In this document: piece after piece, positions 1-5,193 of the stretch | Position numbering within the stretch: position 1 is the stretch's first letter | How the letters are laid out: each line of letters starts with the position of its first letter | Assembly (NCBI GenBank): GCA_019911985.1 | Contig: JAIOJO010000265.1 | Coordinates: forward strand, 1 to 8,898 | Reading direction: 5' to 3' | From: Sulfuricellaceae bacterium | GTDB lineage: Bacteria; Pseudomonadota; Gammaproteobacteria; Burkholderiales; UBA9220 | DNA length: 8,898 nucleotides | Made by a program: the position numbers and the translations under genes | The notes under the pieces: model-generated | Databases searched by the model: none | What the model saw: only the letters and a program-made list of their open reading frames with translations | Told to the model about the DNA's origin: nothing

Positions 1-237
1 GGCCACCCCCATATCAGCATCAAGAACCCGGAAGTCTGCCGCCACGAGTGCAAGTCGCAGTCCTGCACGGTATGCTGCCCCGCCGGCTGCTATACCCAGG
101 AAGGCAACGGGCGCGTGGTGCTGATTACCGACGGCTGCCTGGAATGCGGCACCTGCCGCATCATCTGCTCGGACTTCCGCAACGTCGATTGGGAATACCC
201 GCGCGGCGGTTACGGCATCCTCTTCAAGTTCGGCTGA
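1..237 (+). CDS. fixX: FixX ferredoxin-like protein, 3' part (5' end outside window)
   Basis: Frame 1 is open from the first base to a TGA at 235-237 and gives 78 residues. Two cysteine groups are visible: an N-terminal set (Cys13, Cys17, Cys22, Cys25, Cys26, followed by PAG) and a C-terminal GCLECGTCRIIC motif (Cys-x2-Cys-x2-Cys-x3-Cys). The tail, around DWEYPRGGYGILFKFG, is the typical FixX ending (DW-YPRGGYG---FG). FixX proteins are about 95 residues, so roughly 15-20 N-terminal residues are missing. FixX is the ferredoxin-like partner of FixABC, a membrane-associated complex that bifurcates electrons from NADH to quinone and to ferredoxin/flavodoxin for nitrogenase. fixABC is expected just upstream, outside the window. 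The next gene starts 11 bp after the stop, so the two are probably co-transcribed. Confidence 0.9.
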   Translation, partial: GHPHISIKNPEVCRHECKSQSCTVCCPAGCYTQEGNGRVVLITDGCLECGTCRIICSDFRNVDWEYPRGGYGILFKFG

Positions 238-248
238 GCGGGCGCTCT

Positions 249-713
249 ATGGATGACGTGCAACTCTTTCTCGCCCATGCGGTGGAACTCGAACGCGAGG
301 CGGCACGGCGTTACGAGGAACTCGCCGAAACCATGCGCACCGAGAGGAATGCGGAGGTCGAAGCCTTTTTTCGCCGCATGGCCGCTTTTTCGCGCAAGCA
401 CCTGGCGCTGGCCGTGGAGCGCGGCGGATTCCGCCGATTGCCCGCGCTGTCGGCGTCGGAGTATTTATGGCCGGACGGCATCAGCCCCGAGCAATATGAC
501 TGGATAGGCGTAGACGCCTTGATGGACGTATGCAACGCGCTCGACCTCGCCCTTGACGGAGAACACCGCGGCTATGCTTTCTATGCCGGCATCGCGGCCA
601 TTACACGCGACCCCGAGGTGAAGGCCATGGCCAAGGAATTCGCCGAGGAAGAAGCGGAGCATGTGGCCGAGCTGAAGAAGTGGATAGCCCGCTATGCCGC
701 CCAAGCGGAATAA
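249..713 (+). CDS. Ferritin-like / rubrerythrin-type di-iron protein with one altered ligand position
   Basis: A 154-residue protein with the two helix pairs of a ferritin-like four-helix bundle. Helix 1 carries Glu15 in E-x2-A-x3-Y (Tyr22). Helix 2 ends in SRKH (His51). Helix 3 carries Glu105 followed by His106 and Tyr112. Helix 4 has the ExxH motif Glu135-x-x-His138. In rubrerythrins helix 2 normally also reads ExxH, but here the Glu position is Ser48, so one carboxylate ligand of the usual di-iron site is missing. No C-terminal rubredoxin domain is present. I chose the ATG at 249 because it begins the first helix and lies 11 bp after the fixX stop. The longer in-frame extension to 48 overlaps fixX and is not protein-like. 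The likely role is peroxide or O2 detoxification, or iron handling, beside the nitrogenase electron-transfer genes. That role is inferred from fold and context. Confidence 0.8.
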   Translation: MDDVQLFLAHAVELEREAARRYEELAETMRTERNAEVEAFFRRMAAFSRKHLALAVERGGFRRLPALSASEYLWPDGISPEQYDWIGVDALMDVCNALDLALDGEHRGYAFYAGIAAITRDPEVKAMAKEFAEEEAEHVAELKKWIARYAAQAE

Positions 714-718
714 ACAAT

Positions 719-735
719 CGCCTGCGCGCCAGGCG
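719..735 (+). other. Small perfect hairpin in the gap between the ferritin-like and ferredoxin genes
   Basis: CGCCTG at 719-724 pairs with CAGGCG at 730-735 across a 5-nt loop. No T-tract follows, so it does not look like an intrinsic terminator. It sits in the only gap longer than 11 bp (57 bp) between the genes of this operon. It could stabilise or process the mRNA. With only six pairs in GC-rich DNA, chance is possible. Confidence 0.3.
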
Positions 736-770
736 CTTATCATGACTGAATCAACACAAAGGAAACGAGC

Positions 771-1094
771 ATGCCTAAACCGAAAAAACACGTCTTCATC
801 TGCGTCCAGAACCGCGGACCGGGACACCCCCGCGGCTCCTGCATGCAAAGCGGCTGTTCCGAAGTATGGGAGGAATTCGCGTTCGAATTCCAGCAGCGCA
901 ATCTGAACGGCCAGTTCGCCCTCAGCAACACCGGCTGCCTCGGCCCCTGCAACGGCCCGCACGTGCTGGTGTATCCCGAGGGCGTGATGTACGGCCCGGT
1001 AAGCAAGGGCGACGTTGCCGCCATCGTCGAGGAACACTTGCTCGGCGACGCTCCGGTGGCGCGCTTGCAAGTCCCGGCGGACGTGTGGGGATAG
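771..1094 (+). CDS. Thioredoxin-fold [2Fe-2S] ferredoxin (Shethna protein I type)
   Basis: A 107-residue protein of the thioredoxin-like [2Fe-2S] ferredoxin family, which includes Azotobacter Shethna protein I, the Clostridium pasteurianum 2Fe ferredoxin and Aquifex Fd4. The expected ligands are visible: Cys11 in FICVQNR, Cys24 in RGSC, and Cys56 and Cys60 in GCLGPCNGP. An extra cysteine, Cys29, lies in the loop between the first two ligands. The N terminus begins with the first beta strand (KKHVFIC), so the ATG at 771 is well placed, and AAAGGAAA at 758-765 is a good ribosome binding site. The protein is soluble and cytoplasmic with no signal peptide. Members of this family occur near nitrogen-fixation genes, and a redox role with nitrogenase or its maturation is likely, but the specific partner cannot be read from sequence. 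The next gene starts 2 bp downstream. Confidence 0.92.
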   Translation: MPKPKKHVFICVQNRGPGHPRGSCMQSGCSEVWEEFAFEFQQRNLNGQFALSNTGCLGPCNGPHVLVYPEGVMYGPVSKGDVAAIVEEHLLGDAPVARLQVPADVWG

Positions 1095-1096
1095 CC

Positions 1097-1597
1097 ATGC
1101 CGTCGGACGCATTCAGCACTGCTTCCTGCGGTTTTTCCCTGACGCCTGAAGCCGCCGCCCACGTGGAACAGGCCGCGCGCGTCTACAGCGACGGCGCGGC
1201 GGCGGAGAAGGAACTGCTGGCGGCGATAGCCGCATCGCCGGATTGCCTGGGCGCCTATTTTTCGCTGTATAAATTCTATTTCTACCAATACCGGCTGGGC
1301 GAAGCGGTGCGTGCGGCGCGGATGGCGATGGACATCGCCGCCCGCCAGGGCGGTTTCGATGCGGACTGGCATCGCCTGACGCCCGCGTCGTCCGATTGGG
1401 CCAAGGTGGACAGCCCAGCGCATTTCTACCTGTTCACGCTCAAGGCGCTGGCTTTCATGCACCTGCGCTTGGATAAAGGCGACGAAGCCATGGCGATGCT
1501 CGCCAAGCTATTCGAGCTGGACCCGCAAGACAGCGTCGGCGCTTCGGTGATACGCGATCTCGCCGGAAGCGTCGAGACAGCCCCGGCCGCCGCCTGA
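1097..1597 (+). CDS. Small TPR-like helical protein of unknown function
   Basis: A 166-residue, mostly helical protein. Two TPR-like helix pairs can be seen. The first runs roughly from AEKELLAAIAASPDCLGAYF through a tyrosine/phenylalanine-rich helix (FSLYKFYFYQYRLGEAVRAA). The second runs from HFYLFTLKALAFMHLRLDKG to KLFELDPQD, with the usual 'LDP' turn. The middle (residues about 85-110, DADWHRLTPASSDW) is less regular. The ATG at 1097 follows the ferredoxin stop by 2 bp, with GGGGA at 1087-1091 as the ribosome binding site. The upstream in-frame extension overlaps the ferredoxin gene and is rejected. I see no catalytic motif, signal peptide or membrane segment. Tight coupling to the ferredoxin gene suggests a scaffolding or adaptor role in the same process, but the function is unknown. 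Confidence 0.8.
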   Translation: MPSDAFSTASCGFSLTPEAAAHVEQAARVYSDGAAAEKELLAAIAASPDCLGAYFSLYKFYFYQYRLGEAVRAARMAMDIAARQGGFDADWHRLTPASSDWAKVDSPAHFYLFTLKALAFMHLRLDKGDEAMAMLAKLFELDPQDSVGASVIRDLAGSVETAPAAA

Positions 1598-1608
1598 GCC
1601 TTGCCGCG

Positions 1609-3231
1609 ATGGAAATCGGCCCGCTCCCCGCCGCCCGCGCCTTAGCCCAGGTGCTGGACTACCACCGGCGCAGCAAGCACCGTCTCGAACGCTACGCGGC
1701 CGGGCCGGACACGCTGGACTGGTCGGAGCAGCCCAACCCGTTCCGCGAGTTCGCCGGCGCGCCCCGGATCGAATTGCCGCTGCGCGCGCGCGAGCTGGAA
1801 ACGCCCTACGCGGCGCTGTATCAGGCCCAAGCGGCCGAAGCACTAGCCCTGGGCCTAGCCTCCATCGGCTCCCTGCTGCAACTCTCCTTCGCCATTTCCG
1901 CCTGGAAAGAGTACGGGCCTGACCGCTGGGCATTGCGCAGCAACCCCTCCAGCGGCAACCTCCACCCCACCGAGGCCTACCTGGTCTGCGCCGGCGTGCC
2001 GGGGCTGGAAGACGGCGTTTACCATTACCTCAGCCGCGACCACGCGCTGGAGCTGCGCTGCCGCCACGGCATGAGCGCCTTGCCTGCCGGCACGCTCTTG
2101 CTCGGCTTGTCTTCCATCCATTGGCGGGAAGCCTGGAAATACGGCGAACGGGCATTCCGCTATTGCCAGCTCGACCTCGGCCACGCCCTCGGCGCGCTGC
2201 GCTATGCCGCCGCCGCGCTGGGCTGGCAGGCGAAGCTGCTGGATGCGCCGGACTCCGACGAAATAGCCGCCTGGCTCGGCCTGGACAGGCCGCAAGACTT
2301 TGCCGGGGCCGAAGCGGAAGAAGCCGACCTGCTGCTGGCGCTGACGCCGCTACCCGGTCATGCATTTCCGTCCGTCCCAACCCAAAGCGAGTGGTTCGGC
2401 AAAGCCAACACGCTCGACAGGCACCCGATGTACCGCTGGCCGGTGATAGACGAAGTGGCTATCGCCAGCCGCAAGCCCGCCACCCTGCCCGCCGCTTGGC
2501 AAGCGCCGGCCATTCCGGCCGCCTCGCCCCACCGCTCGAACGAAAGCGCTGCCGAAGTCATTTTGCGGCGGCGCAGCGCCCAGCGCTTCGACAGCCAGCG
2601 CTCTTGCACTCTCGCGGACTTCTCCGCGCTGCTCGACCGGCTGCTGCCGCGCGCCGCGCCGCCCTGGGATGTATGGTGGTTCGAACCGCGCGTCCACCCC
2701 GTCATCTTCGTGCATCGCGTCGAAGGATTGGAGCCCGGTCTCTACCTGCTGCTGCGCGACGAAGCGCTGCGCGGGCGGCTTCAGGCCGCGATGCGGCCCG
2801 AATTCCGCTGGAGCAGACCCGGCGGAATCCCTGGCCATCTTCCCCTCTTCCTGCTCCAGCCCGGCTCCTACACCCAAGCGGCCCGCTCAATCGGCTGCCA
2901 TCAGGCCATTGCCGCCGACAGTTGTTTCGCGCTAGGCATGCTGGCGGAATTCGCCGATGTCGTGCAGGCGGCCCCTTGGCGCTACCGCCAGTTGTACTGG
3001 GAAGCCGGTTTGCTGGGACAGGCGCTGTACTTGGAAGCGGAAGCCGCTGGCTTGCGGGGAACCGGCATCGGCTGCTTTTTCGACGACGCCTTCCACGAGC
3101 TGCTCGGCCTGGCCGATGCCCAGTTTCAGTGCCTTTACCACTTCACCGTCGGCCACCCGCTGAGCGACGGCCGGATCACCACCTTGCCCCCTTACCCGGA
3201 GCGCGACAAGCCAAAGGAGCCTTCACCATGA
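1609..3231 (+). CDS. SagB/ThcOx-type dehydrogenase, two fused nitroreductase-like FMN domains
   Basis: A 540-residue protein with two nitroreductase-fold halves. The first (about residues 60-250) has the flavin-binding stretch RSNPSSGNLHPTEAYL starting at Arg110, followed by a regular helix with RAFRYCQLDLGHALGALRYA (about 181-200). The second (about 314-525) opens with ILRRRSAQRF, the usual nitroreductase N-terminal arginine motif, and ends with YWEAGLLGQALYLEAEAAGL and GTGIGCFFDD (484-493), the conserved C-terminal flavin-site region of SagB-like enzymes. SagB proteins oxidise azolines in thiazole/oxazole peptide biosynthesis, but no YcaO, E1-like or precursor peptide gene is here, so a different FMN-dependent redox role tied to nitrogen fixation is more likely. 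The ATG at 1609 is 11 bp past the previous stop. The 3' end overlaps the rhodanese gene by 4 bp (ATGA), which suggests translational coupling. Confidence 0.85.
   Translation: MEIGPLPAARALAQVLDYHRRSKHRLERYAAGPDTLDWSEQPNPFREFAGAPRIELPLRARELETPYAALYQAQAAEALALGLASIGSLLQLSFAISAWKEYGPDRWALRSNPSSGNLHPTEAYLVCAGVPGLEDGVYHYLSRDHALELRCRHGMSALPAGTLLLGLSSIHWREAWKYGERAFRYCQLDLGHALGALRYAAAALGWQAKLLDAPDSDEIAAWLGLDRPQDFAGAEAEEADLLLALTPLPGHAFPSVPTQSEWFGKANTLDRHPMYRWPVIDEVAIASRKPATLPAAWQAPAIPAASPHRSNESAAEVILRRRSAQRFDSQRSCTLADFSALLDRLLPRAAPPWDVWWFEPRVHPVIFVHRVEGLEPGLYLLLRDEALRGRLQAAMRPEFRWSRPGGIPGHLPLFLLQPGSYTQAARSIGCHQAIAADSCFALGMLAEFADVVQAAPWRYRQLYWEAGLLGQALYLEAEAAGLRGTGIGCFFDDAFHELLGLADAQFQCLYHFTVGHPLSDGRITTLPPYPERDKPKEPSP
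3213..3219 (+). promoter_or_regulatory. Ribosome binding site of the rhodanese-ankyrin gene, inside the SagB-like gene
   Basis: AAAGGAG lies 8 bp before the ATG at 3228. It fixes that codon as the start, although the same frame stays open far upstream inside the SagB-like gene. Confidence 0.75.
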
Positions 3232-4019
3232 ATGAAACCGGATTCCGCCGCATCCATTCCGCCGAAGCGCGGGATCTCATCGAACGGGCCGACGTGCTGC
3301 TGCTGGACGTGCGCGACCGAGCATCCTTCGAACAAGGCTGTATAGGTTCCGCTCTGCACGCCACCACGACCGAGGTTGAGCGGATGATTTGGAGCGCCCC
3401 CAAAACCATGCCGGTGCTGATCTATTGCTACCACGGCAACGCCAGCCAAACCTTTGCCAAGATGTTCGCGGATTTCGGTTTCAGCGAAGTCTACGACCTG
3501 ATCGGCGGATACGAAGCCTGGCGGCTCGCCGCCGGAACCGGATCGCGCGCGGCGGACAGCCTGAGTCCCGCCCTTCAAGCATGGCTGGCCGAACACGGCT
3601 TTCCGCTCTACAGCGTGAACGCCACCATCGACAACCAAACCACGCCGATCATGAAAGCCGCGAGACTCGGCGACCTCGCCGCCGCAACCGAACTCGTCGC
3701 GGCCGGCGCCGACCTCGGCGCGAAAAACAGCGACGGCAACACCGCGCTGTGGTTCGCCTGCTACAGCGAAAACCTGGCCGTCGTGGAGTTGCTGGCGTCC
3801 AAGGGCGCGCCGCTGGACAACCAGAACGAGAACGGCGCAAGCTGCCTGATGTACGCCGCCTCCGCCGGAAAAACCCAAGTCGTCGCAGCCCTCCTCCGGG
3901 CGGGCGCCGACCCAACGCTGCAAACCCTGGACGACTTCACCGCGCTGGACATGGCGGCGAACCTGGAATGCCTAGGCCTGCTGAGAAACGCCGTCAAAAA
4001 AACAGCCGTCGCCGCCTGA
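3228..4019 (+). CDS. GlpE-like rhodanese fused to ankyrin repeats
   Basis: A 263-residue two-part protein. Residues about 5-103 form a single rhodanese domain: LLLDVRDRASFEQGCIGSA (24-42) is the substrate-side motif and CYHGNAS (67-73) is the active-site loop with the catalytic persulfide Cys67, close to the GlpE loop. GGYEAW (93-98) closes the domain. A linker with a short helix (about 112-125) leads to three full ankyrin repeats (about 137-165, 170-198 and 203-231), with GADLGAKNSDGNTALWFAC and similar consensus pieces, and a partial fourth (236-258). Rhodaneses move sulfane sulfur. In nitrogen-fixing bacteria a dedicated rhodanese (RhdN of Azotobacter) sits among nif genes, and this protein probably has a comparable sulfur-transfer or Fe-S supply role, with the ankyrin part binding a partner. 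The start is set by the AAAGGAG site and the 4-bp overlap with the preceding gene. This is the last clear gene of the + strand operon. Confidence 0.9.
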   Translation: MNETGFRRIHSAEARDLIERADVLLLDVRDRASFEQGCIGSALHATTTEVERMIWSAPKTMPVLIYCYHGNASQTFAKMFADFGFSEVYDLIGGYEAWRLAAGTGSRAADSLSPALQAWLAEHGFPLYSVNATIDNQTTPIMKAARLGDLAAATELVAAGADLGAKNSDGNTALWFACYSENLAVVELLASKGAPLDNQNENGASCLMYAASAGKTQVVAALLRAGADPTLQTLDDFTALDMAANLECLGLLRNAVKKTAVAA

Positions 4020-4039
4020 ACCGTCCGCCGGAGAAAGCC

Positions 4040-4247
4040 ATGCGCATCGGCGCGGCGCAGGCGGAAATCCACGGCGCGGACACGATCACCAAGGTCAGGA
4101 ACCCCAACCCAGCGAATATCCGCTGCGGCGCGAAAACCTCCACCTCGGCCAAGCGCCGTCGCGCAGGGCTTGGGCTACGAATACGTCTCGCCGCAACAGG
4201 CGCTGGCTGATCGCGAACCGCCCGCAGCCCCGCGTAGGATGCGGTGA
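4040..4247 (+). pseudogene. Possible decayed or frameshifted small gene behind the rhodanese-ankyrin gene
   Basis: GGAGAAAGCC at 4030-4039 precedes an ATG at 4040, only 20 bp after the rhodanese stop. The start frame (MRIGAAQAEIHGADTITKV) shows the GC-rich third positions typical of the neighbouring genes for about 65 bp, then becomes arginine-rich and stops at 4210 (56 codons). The coding-like signal appears to move to a second frame over about 4105-4160 (EPQPSEYPLRRENLHLGQ) and then to a third (VAQGLGYEYVSPQQALAD), which runs into the first REP element and ends at a TGA at 4245-4247. This reads like one small gene broken by two frameshifts, with its end rewritten by a REP. I recognise no family. 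A plain 56-codon ORF or noncoding DNA are alternatives. Confidence 0.3.
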
Positions 4248-4268
4248 CAACGGAACCGCCTCGCTCGC
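4234..4268 (+). repeat. REP element 1 (GTAG type), forward
   Basis: GTAG at 4234-4237 is followed by a hairpin: GATGCGGT at 4238-4245, a 9-nt loop GACAACGGA, and ACCGCCTC at 4255-4262. The stem has one mismatch (T4240 opposite C4260). The common tail GCTCGC follows. GTAG plus an imperfect palindrome is the hallmark of REPs recognised by RAYT transposases. Confidence 0.85.
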
Positions 4269-4329
4269 CTGGCATATCCTTACCTGTGCCAACCCCTTCG
4301 AAATCGGATTTTCCTGCTCGACCGGCTTT

Positions 4330-4379
4330 GCGAGCGGGGAACGGGCCATCGATGCGGTTCCTGCGTCACCGCATCCTAC
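4330..4379 (-). repeat. REP element 2, inverted, with an interrupted tail
   Basis: On the - strand, GTAG (4379-4376) is followed by a perfect 8-bp stem (4375-4368 with 4358-4351) and the loop GACGCAGGA, identical to REP 3. The tail seen in the other copies, GCTCGC directly after the stem, is displaced: about 15 extra bases separate the stem from CGCTCGC (near 4330-4336). With REP 1 it forms a facing pair, like a BIME unit. Confidence 0.85.
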
Positions 4380-4530
4380 CGGCTTTACCAATTGACTCAA
4401 TAGCTTGTTACGGTTGAGCTTTCCATTAACAGCGCGCAGAATGTCGCCTTGTAAGCCGACATATCGGACGGCTATTACTTGTTAGGTGGCTATGCCCTTC
4501 GATCTACAGTCCGCTCAAGTAGCAGCACAT
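4380..4530. other. Gene-free, relatively AT-rich spacer between REP pairs
   Basis: About 150 bp with visibly lower GC than the flanking genes. It contains no convincing ORF, promoter pair or tRNA. Together with the REPs, the stretch 4020-4596 lacks any intact gene I can support. On the - strand around 4460-4490 there is an ACCTAAC-like box and an AGCCG/CGGCT inverted repeat, vaguely like an integron attC, but spacing and boxes do not fit. Confidence 0.5.
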
Positions 4531-4566
4531 GTAGGATGCGGTGACGCAGGAACCGCATCGCTCGCG
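4531..4566 (+). repeat. REP element 3, forward, immediately upstream of the RAYT gene
   Basis: GTAG at 4531-4534, perfect 8-bp stem (GATGCGGT 4535-4542 with ACCGCATC 4552-4559), loop GACGCAGGA, then GCTCGCG. It lies 30 bp before the transposase start codon and forms the left flank of the RAYT unit. Confidence 0.9.
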
Positions 4567-4596
4567 TAAAACGCTGAAAAACCGACAAAACCCATC

Positions 4597-5124
4597 ATGA
4601 CCGAATACCGCCGTGCCCGTGCTCCCGGAGCAAGCTGGTTTTTCACGGTCAACCTCGCCCAGCGCAGGGGAAACCGGCTCCTCGTCGAACGCATTGACTT
4701 GCTGCGCACGGCATTCGAAACGGTGCGGGCGCGGCATCCGTTCCGCATGGATGCCGTGGCGATCTTGCCCGAGCACTTGCACTGCATCCTGACCCTGCCG
4801 CCCGGCGACGCGGACTTTGCTACCCGTTGGAGCCTGATCAAAAGCGGTTTTTCCCGCTCGGTCGACAAAGGCGAGCGCATTTCCTCAAGCCGGGCCAAGC
4901 GCGGCGAAAGGGGGATTTGGCAGCGCCGTTTTTGGGAGCACCTGATCCGCGACGAGGAGGATTTCAAGCGCCATGCCGATTATATTCATTGGAATCCGGT
5001 GAAACACGGATGGGTGCGCCGTGTCGCGGATTGGCCGCACTCCAGCTTTCACGACTATGTGCGGCGCGGAATCTACCCGGTGGACTGGGGCGGCGGCCTA
5101 GCCGATTTGGAGACCGGGGAATGA
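4597..5124 (+). CDS. REP-associated tyrosine transposase (RAYT, Y1/HUH family)
   Basis: A 175-residue Y1 transposase. The metal-binding HUH-type motif is ILPEHLHCILTLP (His60 and His62). The motif WQRRFWEH (108-115) and ADYIHWNPVKHG, with the predicted nucleophile Tyr129, are characteristic of RAYTs. All catalytic residues are present and the length is normal for the group, so it looks active. These enzymes bind, cleave and join single-stranded REP DNA in vitro and are thought to have spread REPs through genomes. The flanking REPs supply the matching substrate. The ATG at 4597 begins MTEYRRARAPG, a common RAYT N terminus. No strong ribosome binding site is visible, as expected for a weakly expressed transposase. 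The gene stops exactly where the downstream REP begins. Confidence 0.95.
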   Translation: MTEYRRARAPGASWFFTVNLAQRRGNRLLVERIDLLRTAFETVRARHPFRMDAVAILPEHLHCILTLPPGDADFATRWSLIKSGFSRSVDKGERISSSRAKRGERGIWQRRFWEHLIRDEEDFKRHADYIHWNPVKHGWVRRVADWPHSSFHDYVRRGIYPVDWGGGLADLETGE

Positions 5125-5160
5125 CGCGAGCGATGCGCTTCGTTCCTCAGCGCATCCTAC
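5125..5160 (-). repeat. REP element 4, inverted, with a compensated stem change
   Basis: On the - strand: GTAG (5160-5157), stem GATGCGCT (5156-5149) with AGCGCATC (5139-5132), loop GAGGAACGA, then GCTCGCG. Compared with REP 3, one stem pair is changed on both sides (G-C to C-G), so pairing is kept, while the loop differs. It begins immediately after the transposase stop codon and lies between convergent genes, where its hairpin might also terminate transcription from either side. Confidence 0.9.
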
Positions 5161-5193
5161 AGCCATGCGGCGGACAGCCAGACCTCCCCGCCG

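Larger units (their letters stand above)
4531..5160 (+). mobile_element. REP-RAYT-REP unit ('REPtron')
   Basis: One transposase gene is bracketed by two REPs in inverted orientation (4531-4566 forward, 5125-5160 inverted), with a further facing REP pair 150 bp to the left. This is the standard arrangement of RAYT genes, which are usually single-copy, vertically maintained domesticated relatives of IS200/IS605 transposases that act on REPs. Confidence 0.85.

Noticed and set aside
2121..3227. Long + strand extension of the rhodanese-ankyrin frame upstream of 3228.
   Set aside because: It overlaps the SagB-like gene, is arginine/proline/alanine-rich low-complexity sequence, and the AAAGGAG site fixes the start at 3228.
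4440..4495. Integron attC-like site (- strand ACCTAAC, AGCCG/CGGCT inverted repeat, GTTAATG).
   Set aside because: The distal box does not match GTTRRRY and lies about 21 bp from the inner repeat instead of the usual few; there is no integrase or cassette.
4234..5160. CRISPR array, because short similar repeats recur.
   Set aside because: The repeats are palindromic, alternate in orientation, are irregularly spaced and flank a RAYT gene, so they are REPs; there is no cas gene.
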